Shown in pieces: positions 47,165-56,687 of a stretch of DNA of 64,000 nucleotides. Position 1 is the first letter of the stretch, and every line of letters begins with the position of its first letter. The notes beneath the pieces were generated by a model that saw only the letters and a list, made by a program, of their open reading frames with translations, was not told where the DNA came from and did no database searches. A program made the translations under genes and the position numbers. Source of the DNA: Pseudomonas corrugata (GTDB taxonomy: Bacteria > Pseudomonadota > Gammaproteobacteria > Pseudomonadales > Pseudomonadaceae); assembly GCF_001269905.1 (NCBI RefSeq), contig NZ_LHVK01000003.1:1034981-1098980 (forward strand). Reading direction: 5' to 3'.

Positions 47165-48643
47165 ATGCCTCGATCAAAGCTTCTCTCTACGCTGTTTGTC
47201 GCGCTGATAGTCGGCGCCGGTCTGTGGTACATGTGGATGATTGCCCGTGCCAAGCTGGAGTGGGGCGGTGCCAGTCCCGATCAACAGCAGATAGGTACCG
47301 TGCAGGACACCCGGCAACGGGCAGCAACCCAGTATTGCACGGGAGTGGTCGTGACTCCGCAAGGGACTTGGCTGGTGGCACGCATGGAAGGGGAGGCCGG
47401 GCAACTCGAAGGCTCTGCCGATAGCGTAAACCTGGATACAGTGGCCTATGGCAAGCGGGATGAAGACCTGGAGCCGGAAGATTCCGGTGCCTTCGCCAGC
47501 CTTCTTTCCGGCGGAGGGAAGGAGACGTCATTCATCTCGCGACTTGATGCCCAGGGGCGGTTCCAGCTCGTGGCCCATGTCAGCGCCGCGGCCTGCCTGG
47601 TCGCCAGTCCGGACGGGGCCAGCGTGTTCCTGCTCACCGGGCTCGACCGGCCGGAAACCGCTGCCCCCGATGGCGTGGGCCAGACGGTGGTTTTTCGCAG
47701 TGATGATCAGGGCAAACGCTGGACCTGGCTGGTCAACGGCTGGTTTCCCGGGGCCGATCAACTGGCCTGGAATCTTGAGCCCTATTTCCATGGCGCCGAT
47801 GAAGTCTGGGCCTGGGGCAAGCCGAGCGGCATCGACAACGAGAGCGGCGAAGATACCCCCGGGGCTATTTCCACCGGAGTTTTCTATTCTGCAGACCGGG
47901 GTATGAGCAGCACGCCGATCGTCGCGGCGGAGTCGTTGCTGGTGAGCGCCGAGTACGTGCAGGTCAAGCGCCCCGACGTTACGCAATGGCGCACTGGCGA
48001 CGGCACTTATGGCGAGACGCGCACCCATGTCATCCAAATGGATGCGCAGCGGGCGTACATCTGGGTGTCCCAACGTTTCTGGGGAAGCGATCCCGACGGT
48101 GAAGGCGACAATATTGCGTTCAACGTCACGACCCGGGCCCAGTTGCTACGCAAGGCGGGACGCTGGCAAGTCGTGGATGTGCAGCGTGACGACAACCTGT
48201 TCATCGATGCGCTGGCGCACAACAGCTCGGGGCGGGTGGTGGGTCTTATCGACCAGAGCGACCATGGGCAGGATGCAGTCGCCGAACTGGATACCAGTGC
48301 ACTGACCTGGCATCCCTTGGGTGATCTTCCCAGCGTATTCGGACCGCTGGCATCGGATACCCGGCTGCGAGAGGGGCATTTCCATCTGGGGCAGAACAGT
48401 CTGCTGATCAACACCAGCAGCGAACACCGGCCACCGCGTTGGCTCTACTGGTGGTCCGACGCGAGCATTTCCGCGGATGGGGTGTTTTATTCCAAGGATT
48501 GGGGACGTTCCTGGCAACGCCTCGCCATCGACGGTTATCTGGGTATCCTTGGTTTCCAACCGACCGAGGATCGCGTGATCTGGGCCAAAGGCAATTGGTA
48601 TGACAGTAGAGATGAGGGCATTTATTCCTATGGTTTGCGTTGA
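47165..48643 (+). CDS. Unrecognised membrane-anchored protein with BNR/propeller-like repeats
   Basis: I do not recognise a family for this 492-residue protein. It begins with a short basic segment and one membrane helix (LSTLFVALIVGAGLWYMWMIA), so the rest is probably periplasmic. Several stretches look like BNR/Asp-box turns of beta-propellers, namely SDDQGKRWTWL, YSADRGMSS and YSKDWGRSWQRL, spaced through the sequence as in sialidase-fold or photosynthesis-stability-like proteins. No catalytic residues can be assigned. ATG 47165 was chosen because the membrane anchor follows directly; an in-frame ATG at 47123 with GAAAG upstream would add 14 residues. It stands alone between the UvrA2-type gene and the nos operon, with a hairpin after its stop. 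Confidence 0.7.
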   Translation: MPRSKLLSTLFVALIVGAGLWYMWMIARAKLEWGGASPDQQQIGTVQDTRQRAATQYCTGVVVTPQGTWLVARMEGEAGQLEGSADSVNLDTVAYGKRDEDLEPEDSGAFASLLSGGGKETSFISRLDAQGRFQLVAHVSAAACLVASPDGASVFLLTGLDRPETAAPDGVGQTVVFRSDDQGKRWTWLVNGWFPGADQLAWNLEPYFHGADEVWAWGKPSGIDNESGEDTPGAISTGVFYSADRGMSSTPIVAAESLLVSAEYVQVKRPDVTQWRTGDGTYGETRTHVIQMDAQRAYIWVSQRFWGSDPDGEGDNIAFNVTTRAQLLRKAGRWQVVDVQRDDNLFIDALAHNSSGRVVGLIDQSDHGQDAVAELDTSALTWHPLGDLPSVFGPLASDTRLREGHFHLGQNSLLINTSSEHRPPRWLYWWSDASISADGVFYSKDWGRSWQRLAIDGYLGILGFQPTEDRVIWAKGNWYDSRDEGIYSYGLR

Positions 48644-48662
48644 GGCCTGAACACCGCACTTG

Positions 48663-48688
48663 TGGCGAAGGAGCAGGTTCTTTCGCCA
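48663..48688 (+). terminator. Hairpin after the propeller-like gene
   Basis: TGGCGAAGGA and TTCTTTCGCCA pair with one mismatch around a short loop, 20 bases after the TGA. There is no clear T run, so it may act as a transcript 3' end rather than a classical terminator. Confidence 0.45.
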
Positions 48689-48735
48689 TGGGTTTGTGGA
48701 TGTTTTCCAGCTCAGGTCTGTCCCAGCGGGCCAAG

Positions 48736-48749
48736 TTGATTTCAATCAA
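48736..48749 (+). promoter_or_regulatory. ANR/DNR (FNR-type) box upstream of nosR
   Basis: TTGATTTCAATCAA is a perfect match to the FNR-family consensus TTGAT-N4-ATCAA. It ends 64 bases before the nosR ATG, leaving room for a -10 and a short leader. Activation under low oxygen and nitric oxide by ANR/DNR is the expected control of the nos operon in Pseudomonas. Confidence 0.9.
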
Positions 48750-48813
48750 GGGCCGAGGATAGGACAGGCCCTTACCATCGTCGCCAAGATCCTGCCTTCG
48801 AGCCTTGGCGTCC

Positions 48814-50988
48814 ATGACCCCCCTTTTTGTCAGGCTGTACCCTCGCCGCGTCTGGCTCCCTGGAACATTCCTCCTGCTTTTCCTCTGCATGACCATGGGT
48901 ATCGCCCAGGCCAGGGATTACGGTGATATCCAGCTGCAGCGCATCCACCATGTACTGGATCGGACCGACTCGATTTCCGAGCCTGAAGGTCCTTTCAAGG
49001 TGCGTACGCTGTCCGCTGCGAACAAGGTCCTGGGCTACGTGTTCCAGAGCCTGGATGTGGTGGACATCCCGGCTTACTCGGGCAAGCCGATCAACGTCCA
49101 GGTGATCCTCGATCCTGCGGGTGTGATTCTCGATGCCTATGTACTGGAGCACCATGAGCCGATCCTGCTGATCGGAATTGCCGAGGCAAAACTCCACGCT
49201 TTCAGTGCGCGTTACAGCGGCGTCAAGGTCAATCAGCGTGTAGTGGTAGGGCGTTCCAACGATCCGAATGCGGTAACGGTTGACGCGATTGCCGGCGCCA
49301 CCGTGACGGCAATGGTGGTCAACGAGATCATCATGCGCGCCGCCCATGATGTCGCGGTTTCCCTGGGCCTGGTCAAAGGTGACGCCGGTTTGGCCGTGGC
49401 GCCGGCCCGCGTCCGTGACAACCTCTACGAGCCGGCAGACTGGAGCACCCTGGCCGGCAATGGCGCAGTGCGCCGGCTGCATTTGACCCGTGCCCAGGTA
49501 GACGCTTCCTTCAAGGGGACCGAGGCCGAGCAGGTCGAGGCCGCCGGTGTCGGACAGGCTGACGATACCTTCATCGATCTGTACGTCACTCACCTGAACC
49601 CGCCTACCATCGGCCGCAACCTGCTGGGCGATGCGCAGTACCGCACGCTGATGGCCGAGCTCAAGCCTGGCGAGCAGGCCATCGCCGTGATGGGCAGCGG
49701 ACGCTACTCCTTCAAGGGCTCGGGCTATGTGCGCGGCGGTATTTTCGATCGGGTGTCGTTGCGCCAGTTCGGCGACACCATCAGCTTCCGCGACCTGGAC
49801 TTCCAGCGCCTGGATGACGTGGCCGCCGCCGACATGCCGGCGTTTGATGAAATGGCGATTTTCATCGTCCGCGCTTCACACCGCTTCGACCCCGGTTCGC
49901 CCTGGAGCCTGGAACTGCTGGTACGCCGTCAAACCGGTCCGGTCAGCGGCATCTTCAGCAGCTTCGAACTGCCTTATCAGTTGCCCGAACCCTACCTTGA
50001 GCGTCCGCTGCCTACGGCCGAGCAACTGGCGGCGGCCGAAGAAGCCAGTCGGCCCCTGGGGCTGACACTCTGGTATCAGAAAGGCTTCGAAATCGTTGTA
50101 CTGGGACTGGCCCTTCTAGTGCTCACCACCATCCTGTTCTTCCAGGACGCACTGGCCCGTCGGCCGACGCTGTTGCATTGGGTCCGGCGCGGTTACCTGG
50201 TGTTTACGGTGGTGTTTCTCGGAGGCTTCGCCCTGGCCCAGCTGTCGGTGGTCAATGTGCTCACCTTCGTCCACTCCTTGTTCGAAGGCTTTCGCTGGGA
50301 GCTGTTCCTCACTGATCCGCTGATTTTCATTCTCTGGGTGTTCACCGCCGCCAGTATCCTGCTCTGGGGCCGCGGGGTGTTCTGCGGCTGGCTGTGCCCG
50401 TTCGGTGCCCTGCAGGAACTGATCAACGAATTGGCGCGCAAGCTCAAGGTGCCTCAATACGAGCTGCCCTTCGCCGTCCACGAACGGCTGTGGGCGATCA
50501 AGTACATCATCTTGCTGGTGCTGTTCGGCGTCTCGCTGGAGTCGATGGCCACCGCCGAACGCCTGGCCGAAGTCGAACCGTTCAAGACCGCCATCACCCT
50601 GCGGTTCGATCGCCAATGGTGGTTCGTGGCGTATGCGGCAGGCTTGCTGTTGATCAACCTGTTCACCCGCAAAGTGTACTGCCGCTACGTCTGCCCGCTG
50701 GGCGCCGCCCTGGCTATGCCGACCCGATTGCGGCTGTTCGACTGGCTCAAACGTCGCAAGGAGTGCGGCAACCCCTGTCAGCTCTGTGCCAACGAATGCG
50801 AGATCCAGGCGATTCATCCCGATGGCCGGATCAATGCCAACGAATGTCATTACTGTCTCGACTGCCAGATGACCTGGCACAACGAAAACAAATGCCCGCC
50901 GCTGATCAACAAGCGCAGGAAGCGTGGCAAGTCGACCGTGACCGATCCGCAACTGATTCCCGTGGTGCAGGTGACGCCGGCGCCCTGA
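48814..50988 (+). CDS. nosR: NosR, membrane flavo-iron-sulfur protein for N2O reduction
   Basis: The 724-residue protein begins with a signal sequence (LPGTFLLLFLCMTMGIAQA), then a periplasmic FMN-binding domain with the flavinylation motif GATVTA. A polytopic membrane part follows, with FCGWLCPFGAL and CRYVCPLGAAL, and a C-terminal cytoplasmic ferredoxin-like domain with CGNPCQLCANECE and CHYCLDCQMTWHNENKCPP. This is the full NosR plan. NosR passes electrons from the quinone pool toward NosZ and is needed for nos expression. ATG 48814 was chosen instead of the TTG nine bases upstream. A perfect ANR/DNR box lies in the promoter. It heads nosRZDFYL. Confidence 0.97.
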   Translation: MTPLFVRLYPRRVWLPGTFLLLFLCMTMGIAQARDYGDIQLQRIHHVLDRTDSISEPEGPFKVRTLSAANKVLGYVFQSLDVVDIPAYSGKPINVQVILDPAGVILDAYVLEHHEPILLIGIAEAKLHAFSARYSGVKVNQRVVVGRSNDPNAVTVDAIAGATVTAMVVNEIIMRAAHDVAVSLGLVKGDAGLAVAPARVRDNLYEPADWSTLAGNGAVRRLHLTRAQVDASFKGTEAEQVEAAGVGQADDTFIDLYVTHLNPPTIGRNLLGDAQYRTLMAELKPGEQAIAVMGSGRYSFKGSGYVRGGIFDRVSLRQFGDTISFRDLDFQRLDDVAAADMPAFDEMAIFIVRASHRFDPGSPWSLELLVRRQTGPVSGIFSSFELPYQLPEPYLERPLPTAEQLAAAEEASRPLGLTLWYQKGFEIVVLGLALLVLTTILFFQDALARRPTLLHWVRRGYLVFTVVFLGGFALAQLSVVNVLTFVHSLFEGFRWELFLTDPLIFILWVFTAASILLWGRGVFCGWLCPFGALQELINELARKLKVPQYELPFAVHERLWAIKYIILLVLFGVSLESMATAERLAEVEPFKTAITLRFDRQWWFVAYAAGLLLINLFTRKVYCRYVCPLGAALAMPTRLRLFDWLKRRKECGNPCQLCANECEIQAIHPDGRINANECHYCLDCQMTWHNENKCPPLINKRRKRGKSTVTDPQLIPVVQVTPAP

Positions 50989-51040
50989 GCACCCGACTGG
51001 CCTGTCCCTTGACCGTTTCACTCTTGATGGAGCACACAGC

Positions 51041-52960
51041 ATGAGCGACAAAACAAAACACCCGTCAGACGTGGTGGAGGAGCCGCGGGGCGTGAGCCGG
51101 CGCAGTTTTCTCGGCACAGGAGCGGTCACCGGCGCGGTGCTGGCCGGTGCCTCGGCGCTGGGCGCCGGGACCTTCACCCGTGAGTCATGGGCCGCGGCGG
51201 CCAAGGAAGCCAAGTCCAAGATTCACGTCGCCCCTGGCGAGCTGGACGAATACTATGGATTCTGGAGTGGCGGTCACCAGGGCGAGGTACGGGTGCTGGG
51301 GGTGCCGTCCATGCGCGAGTTGATGCGCATCCCGGTTTTCAACGTCGACTCGGCTACCGGTTGGGGCCTGACCAACGAAAGCAAACGCATCCTGGGCGAC
51401 AGCGCCAAGTATCGAAACGGTGACTGCCATCACCCGCATATTTCCATGACCGACGGGAAGTACGACGGCAAATACCTGTTCATCAATGACAAGGCCAACT
51501 CCCGGATCGCGCGCATTCGCCTGGACATCATGAAGTGCGACAAGATCCTGACCGTGCCCAATGTGCAGGCCATCCACGGTCTGCGCCTGCAAAAAGTCCC
51601 CCACACGAAGTACGTGTTCGCCAACGCCGAGTTCGTGATCCCGCATCCCAACGATGGGCATACGTTCGACCTTCAAGACAAGAACAGCTTCACGATGTTT
51701 AACGCCGTCGACGCCGAGAAAATGGAGATGGCGTTCCAGGTCATCGTTGACGGCAACCTGGACAACTCCGACGCCGACTACACCGGCAAATATGCCGCCA
51801 GCACCTGCTACAACTCCGAGAAGGCCTACGACCTGGGCGGCATGATGCGTAACGAGCGCGACTGGGTAGTGGTGTTCAACATCCCGCGCATCGAGGCGGC
51901 GATCAAGGCCGGCAAGTTCATCACCCTGGACGGCTCCAAGGTGCCCGTGGTGGACGGTCGTAAAACCGATGGCAAGGATTCCGAATTTACGCGCTATATC
52001 CCGGTGCCGAAGAACCCTCACGGGCTCAACACCTCACCCGACGGCAAATATTTCATCGCCAACGGCAAACTGTCGCCCACGGTGTCGATGATCGCCATCG
52101 ACCGCCTGGATGACCTGTTCAACGACCGCTACAAAGACCCACGGGAAGTGATCGTGGCGGAGCCGGAGCTGGGCCTGGGGCCGTTGCACACCACCTTCGA
52201 CGGACGTGGTAATGCGTATACCACGCTGTTCATCGACAGCCAGGTGGTGAAGTGGAACATGGACGAGGCCATCCGCGCCTACAAGGGCGAGAAGGTCAAT
52301 TACATCAAGCAGAAGCTTGACGTGCAGTACCAACCCGGCCACAACCACGCGTCCCTGACCGAAACCAGCGAGGCGGACGGCAAGTGGCTGGTGGTGCTGT
52401 GCAAGTTTTCCAAGGACCGCTTCCTGCCCACTGGGCCATTGCACCCGGAGAACGACCAGTTGATCGACATTTCCGGCGATGAAATGAAGCTGGTCCACGA
52501 CGGCCCGGCGTTCGCCGAACCCCACGACTGCATCCTCGCCCGGCGCGACCAGATCAAGACCCAGAAAATCTGGAACCGCAACGATCCGTTCTTTGCCGAC
52601 ACGGTCGCGCTGGCCAAGAAGGACGGTATCAACCTGGAAACCGACAACAAGGTCATCCGCGACGGCAACCAGGTGCGGGTGTACATGACGTCGATGGCGC
52701 CGGCCTATGGCCTGACGGAGTTCACCGTCAAGCAAGGCAACGAGGTTACCGTGACGATCACCAACATCGACCAGATTGAGGACGTCACCCACGGTTTCGT
52801 CATGACCAACCACGGCGTGGGCATGGAGATCAGCCCGCAGCAGACCTCATCCATCACCTTTACCGCCGACAAGGCGGGCCTGCATTGGTACTACTGCAGT
52901 TGGTTCTGCCACGCCCTGCACATGGAAATGGTCGGGCGCATGCTGGTTGAAAAGGCCTGA
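51041..52960 (+). CDS. nosZ: NosZ, nitrous-oxide reductase
   Basis: The 639-residue enzyme carries a Tat signal (SRRSFLGTGAVTGAVLAG), so it is exported folded with its cofactors in place or nearly so. The N-terminal propeller holds CuZ-site histidines (GDCHHPHISM and others) and the C-terminal cupredoxin domain shows the CuA ligands in WYYCSWFCHALHMEMVG (Cys-x3-Cys, His, Met). This is clade I (Tat-exported) NosZ and it reduces N2O to N2 in the periplasm. It follows nosR by 52 bases with TGATGGAG upstream of its ATG. All visible metal ligands are present, so it should be functional. Confidence 0.98.
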   Translation: MSDKTKHPSDVVEEPRGVSRRSFLGTGAVTGAVLAGASALGAGTFTRESWAAAAKEAKSKIHVAPGELDEYYGFWSGGHQGEVRVLGVPSMRELMRIPVFNVDSATGWGLTNESKRILGDSAKYRNGDCHHPHISMTDGKYDGKYLFINDKANSRIARIRLDIMKCDKILTVPNVQAIHGLRLQKVPHTKYVFANAEFVIPHPNDGHTFDLQDKNSFTMFNAVDAEKMEMAFQVIVDGNLDNSDADYTGKYAASTCYNSEKAYDLGGMMRNERDWVVVFNIPRIEAAIKAGKFITLDGSKVPVVDGRKTDGKDSEFTRYIPVPKNPHGLNTSPDGKYFIANGKLSPTVSMIAIDRLDDLFNDRYKDPREVIVAEPELGLGPLHTTFDGRGNAYTTLFIDSQVVKWNMDEAIRAYKGEKVNYIKQKLDVQYQPGHNHASLTETSEADGKWLVVLCKFSKDRFLPTGPLHPENDQLIDISGDEMKLVHDGPAFAEPHDCILARRDQIKTQKIWNRNDPFFADTVALAKKDGINLETDNKVIRDGNQVRVYMTSMAPAYGLTEFTVKQGNEVTVTITNIDQIEDVTHGFVMTNHGVGMEISPQQTSSITFTADKAGLHWYYCSWFCHALHMEMVGRMLVEKA

Positions 52961-52986
52961 GTCGGCTGATCGAGAGGAACAGCTCA

Positions 52987-54306
52987 ATGGCCGGAAGACA
53001 GCAGCCACCCAAGGGCCTCGCTTGCCAACCGGCCATCGCGCTGGCGCTCTGCCTGTTATCGGGTGGCGCGTTCGCCGCGCCGCAACCGGTCACCGATCTG
53101 CCCTTGCAGGCTGAGGGCGACCGGCAATGGCACCTGCCGGCGGGCCAGTACCAGGGATCGTTCAGCGTCGATCAACCCATGACCCTCACCTGTGCGCCGG
53201 ACGCTGTGTTCAAGGGCCTGGGTGAGGGGAATGCGCTGATCATCCGTGCGCCGGATGTACAGATTCGCGGGTGCACGTTCGTGAACTGGGGCCACGACCT
53301 GACGGCGATGGATGCCGCCGTGTTCATCCAGCCTGTTGCCCAACGAACGGTGATCCAGGGAAACCGCATGCAGGGCCAGGGCTTCGGCATCTGGGTCGAC
53401 GGCACGCGGGACGTCAGCCTGATCGACAACCGCATCCAGGGCGATCCGAGCCTGCGCTCCCAGGACCGGGGCAACGGCATCCATTTGTATGCAGTTCACG
53501 GTGCCCGGGTCATCGGCAACAAGGTGCGCGATACCCGCGACGGGATCTACATCGATACCTCCAATGGCAACCTGCTCCAGGGCAACGTCCTGGAGGACCT
53601 GCGCTACGGCGTGCATTACATGTTCGCCAACGATAACCGCCTGCTGGACAACGTTACCCGTCGCACCCGTACCGGCTATGCCTTGATGCAAAGCCGTCAA
53701 CTGACCGTCATCGGCAACCGCTCTGAACAGGACCAGAACTACGGGATCCTGATGAACTACATCACTTATTCGACCCTGCGCGACAACGTCGTCACCGACG
53801 TGCGCGACGGGTCCACTGGCGACACCATGATCGCCGGGGCCGAAGGCAAGGCCCTGTTTATCTATAACTCCCTGTTCAACCGCATCGAAGGCAATCATTT
53901 CGAGCGCAGCGCCGTGGGCATCCACCTGACCGCCGGTTCGGAGGACAACCGCATCGCCAACAATGCCTTCGTGCACAACCAGCGCCAGGTCAAGTACGTC
54001 GCCACCCGCTTGCAGGAATGGTCGGCGGACGGACGCGGCAATTACTGGAGCGATTACCTGGGTTGGGACCGCAACGGCGACGGCCTGGGGGACGTGGCCT
54101 ACGAGCCGAATGACAACGTCGACCGCCTGCTGTGGCTGTACCCCCAGGTACGGTTGCTGATGAACAGCCCGGGGGTCGAACTGCTGCGTTGGGTACAGCG
54201 GGCATTCCCGGTGACGAAATCCCCCGGGGTGATGGACAGCCATCCGTTGATGGAGGCACCGATCCTCGTCCCGCAACCCAACAGAACCGAGGAGGATGCG
54301 CCTTGA
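52987..54306 (+). CDS. nosD: NosD, periplasmic copper-site maturation protein
   Basis: The 439-residue protein has a Sec signal ([13 protein letters not shown]) and then the right-handed beta-helix/CASH repeats of NosD, seen as serial N-rich turns such as [42 protein letters not shown] and [15 protein letters not shown]. NosD works with the NosFY ABC transporter to build the CuZ cluster of NosZ. It begins 26 bases after nosZ. The downstream nosF starts at a TTG overlapping its TGA, so they are translationally coupled. Confidence 0.96.
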   Translation: MAGRQQPPKGLACQPAIALALCLLSGGAFAAPQPVTDLPLQAEGDRQWHLPAGQYQGSFSVDQPMTLTCAPDAVFKGLGEGNALIIRAPDVQIRGCTFVNWGHDLTAMDAAVFIQPVAQRTVIQGNRMQGQGFGIWVDGTRDVSLIDNRIQGDPSLRSQDRGNGIHLYAVHGARVIGNKVRDTRDGIYIDTSNGNLLQGNVLEDLRYGVHYMFANDNRLLDNVTRRTRTGYALMQSRQLTVIGNRSEQDQNYGILMNYITYSTLRDNVVTDVRDGSTGDTMIAGAEGKALFIYNSLFNRIEGNHFERSAVGIHLTAGSEDNRIANNAFVHNQRQVKYVATRLQEWSADGRGNYWSDYLGWDRNGDGLGDVAYEPNDNVDRLLWLYPQVRLLMNSPGVELLRWVQRAFPVTKSPGVMDSHPLMEAPILVPQPNRTEEDAP

Positions 54307-55220
54307 ACGTCGTCGAGATCGAAGACGTCAGCCAGCACTATGGTGAGGTTGCCGTGTTGCGCGGGCTGAATCTGAACCTGGCCCAGGGCGAAGTGCTCGG
54401 CCTGTTCGGGCACAACGGTGCCGGCAAGACCACCACCATGAAGTTGATCCTCGGTTTGCTGCGACCCAGCGAAGGGCGGGTGCGAGTGTTCGGTCGCGAG
54501 CTCAGTGACCCTGATGTGCGACGGCTGCTCGGCTACCTGCCGGAGAATGTCATGTTCTATCCGCAACTGAGCGGGCTGGAAACCTTGCGCCATTTCGCCC
54601 GGCTCAAGGGCGCCGCGCCGGAACAGGTGGAGCGTCTGCTGGAAGAAGTGGGCCTGACGGAGGCGGCACGGCGAAGGGTGCGGACCTATTCCAAGGGCAT
54701 GCGCCAGCGGCTGGGCCTGGCCCAGGCCTTGCTCGGCCAACCGCGCCTGTTGCTGCTGGACGAACCCACCGTGGGCCTGGACCCTATCGCTACCCAGGAT
54801 CTCTATCAGTTGCTCGATCGTCTGCGCTGGCAGGGCACCAGCATCATTCTCTGCTCCCATGTCTTGCCGGGCGTCGAGGCGCACATCAACCGTGCGGCGA
54901 TCCTGACCCGGGGACGTCTCCTGGCCCTGGGCAGCCTGGCGCGGCTGCGCAAGGACGCGGGTCTGCCGACCGTGATTCGTGCGTCGGGCCTGGCACGGGC
55001 CAGCCAGCTGCAACAGCACTGGCGCAGCGAGGGGCATGTCACCCAAGGGTGGGGAGCCGAGGGATTGCAGGTGTCCGCGCCGGACGGCAGCAAGCTGGCC
55101 TTGCTGCGTCAGTTGCTGGCGCAACACAACCCGACGGATGTCGAAGTCAAGCCGCCATCCCTGGAGGATCTGTACCGTCACTTCATGAACCGCGCGGCAG
55201 CCGAGGAGGCCAGTCAATGA
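54303..55220 (+). CDS. nosF: NosF, ABC-transporter ATPase for NosZ maturation
   Basis: The 305-residue ATPase has Walker [12 protein letters not shown], signature [13 protein letters not shown] and Walker [13 protein letters not shown]. It pairs with the NosY permease to energise CuZ assembly with NosD. The start is a TTG at 54303 that overlaps the nosD stop (TTGA), with GAGGAGGATG just upstream. Reading from an earlier ATG would add 57 residues that lie inside nosD and have no family match, so the TTG start is preferred. The unusual start may keep expression low relative to nosD. The end overlaps nosY in ATGA. Confidence 0.95.
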   Translation: MNVVEIEDVSQHYGEVAVLRGLNLNLAQGEVLGLFGHNGAGKTTTMKLILGLLRPSEGRVRVFGRELSDPDVRRLLGYLPENVMFYPQLSGLETLRHFARLKGAAPEQVERLLEEVGLTEAARRRVRTYSKGMRQRLGLAQALLGQPRLLLLDEPTVGLDPIATQDLYQLLDRLRWQGTSIILCSHVLPGVEAHINRAAILTRGRLLALGSLARLRKDAGLPTVIRASGLARASQLQQHWRSEGHVTQGWGAEGLQVSAPDGSKLALLRQLLAQHNPTDVEVKPPSLEDLYRHFMNRAAAEEASQ

Positions 55221-56047
55221 ACCCGATCTGGAGCATGGCGCGCAAGGAGTTCAGCGATGGCCTGCGCAACCGTTGGTTGTTGGCGATCAGCCTGCTGTTC
55301 GCGGTCCTGGCCATCGGTATCGCCTGGCTGGGGGCGGCGGCGTCCGGTCAAGTGGGTTTTACCTCGGTACCGGCAACAGTGGCGAGCCTGTCCAGCCTGG
55401 CGACGTTCCTGATGCCGCTGATTGCGTTGCTGTTGGCGTATGACGCGATAGTCGGCGAGGACGAAAGCGGGACCTTGCTGTTGTTGCTGACTTACCCGTT
55501 GGGACGCGGCCAACTGCTGTTGGGCAAGTTCGTGGGGCATGGTTTGATCCTGACGCTGGCGACGTTGATTGGCTTCGGCTGCGCGATGCTCGCCATCGCC
55601 CTGCTGGTGGACGATGTGGAGCTGAGCCTGCTGCTCTGGGCGTTTGGCCGCTTCATGTTGTCCAGCACGCTGCTGGGCTGGGTTTTCCTGGGGCTGGCCT
55701 ATGTGTTGAGTTGCCTTTCCGCGGAAAAGTCCACTGCGGCCGGCCTGGCGCTGGGGGTGTGGTTTTTCTTCGTGCTGGTATTCGACCTGGTGTTGCTGGC
55801 GCTCCTGGTGTTGAGCGAAGGGCGCTTCAGCCCGGACTTGCTGCCGTGGCTGCTGCTGTTCAATCCGACTGATGTGTATCGGCTGATCAATCTGTCCGGG
55901 TTCGACTCCGCCCCCAGCGGTGCCGCCGTGCTGACGCTCGGAAGCGACTTGCCGGTCTCGGGGCCATTGCTTTGGCTGTGCCTGGGGGCATGGATGGTCG
56001 TGCCGTTATGGCTGGCCTATCGGTTGTTCAATCGCCGTTGCCCATGA
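55217..56047 (+). CDS. nosY: NosY, ABC-transporter permease for NosZ maturation
   Basis: The 276-residue membrane protein has about six helices, beginning [20 protein letters not shown] and ending [21 protein letters not shown], and matches the NosY/ABC-2 permease layout. It forms the membrane part of the NosFY complex. ATG 55217 overlaps the nosF TGA (ATGA) and has GAGGAGGCC upstream; a longer reading frame would lie within nosF. nosL follows 31 bases later. Confidence 0.95.
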   Translation: MNPIWSMARKEFSDGLRNRWLLAISLLFAVLAIGIAWLGAAASGQVGFTSVPATVASLSSLATFLMPLIALLLAYDAIVGEDESGTLLLLLTYPLGRGQLLLGKFVGHGLILTLATLIGFGCAMLAIALLVDDVELSLLLWAFGRFMLSSTLLGWVFLGLAYVLSCLSAEKSTAAGLALGVWFFFVLVFDLVLLALLVLSEGRFSPDLLPWLLLFNPTDVYRLINLSGFDSAPSGAAVLTLGSDLPVSGPLLWLCLGAWMVVPLWLAYRLFNRRCP

Positions 56048-56078
56048 ATTTCTGATCTGGATAAGGGAGTAAGCAACA

Positions 56079-56606
56079 ATGAACAGGGCGTATATCAAGG
56101 CAGGTCGCCTTTTTGCCGGGGTGCTGGTGTGTCTGGCGCTGGTGGCTTGTGACAAGGCCGGGGCGCCGCCGGCCACAGAAGCGGCGCTGGCTTTTCACCC
56201 CGGTGACGAATGCCATGTGTGTGGCATGGTCATCAACGACTTTCCCGGACCCAAGGGCGCGGCGGTCAGCGCCGCTGGGGTCAAGAAATTCTGTTCTCCG
56301 GCGGAAATGCTGGGTTGGTGGCTGCAGCCGGAAAACCATCGGGCCGACGTAAAGCTGCTCGTCCATGACATGGGCCGCAGCCATTGGAACACGCCAGACG
56401 ATGCGCACCTGATCGATGCCCGGACTGCTTATTTCGTCATCGGCACGGGGCTCAAGGGCGCAATGGGCGTCGTATTGGCCTCGTTTTCCGATGCCCAGGC
56501 GGCACAGAGACTCGCCACCGAGACCGGCGGCCGGGTACTTCGCCTGGAGGAGATCGACCAGACGCTGCTGGGGCAGGCTGCGGCGATGTCACCGATGAGC
56601 CACTGA
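56079..56606 (+). CDS. nosL: NosL, periplasmic copper-chaperone lipoprotein
   Basis: The 175-residue protein has a lipoprotein signal (VLVCLALVAC) and the NosL metal-binding segment ECHVCGMVINDFPGPKGA, followed by KKFCSPAEMLGWW. NosL supplies Cu(I) for NosZ assembly. It is the last gene of nosRZDFYL; no nosX or tatE homologue follows. A strong hairpin starts four bases after the stop and separates it from the convergent nirN. Confidence 0.95.
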   Translation: MNRAYIKAGRLFAGVLVCLALVACDKAGAPPATEAALAFHPGDECHVCGMVINDFPGPKGAAVSAAGVKKFCSPAEMLGWWLQPENHRADVKLLVHDMGRSHWNTPDDAHLIDARTAYFVIGTGLKGAMGVVLASFSDAQAAQRLATETGGRVLRLEEIDQTLLGQAAAMSPMSH

Positions 56607-56609
56607 CCC

Positions 56610-56637
56610 GTGGCGAGGGGATTTATCCCCTCGCCAC
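56610..56637. terminator. Perfect hairpin between convergent nosL and nirN
   Basis: A 12-bp perfect stem, GTGGCGAGGGGA and TCCCCTCGCCAC, closes a TTTA loop. It lies between two converging operons. The same GTGGCGAGGGGATTTATC sequence recurs near the right end of the window, so it belongs to a dispersed palindrome family used here as a likely bidirectional terminator. Confidence 0.75.
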
Positions 56638-56687
56638 AATAAGCACACTGTCAGTACCTGAGTGACTCGCTACCGAATCGCCACTGT

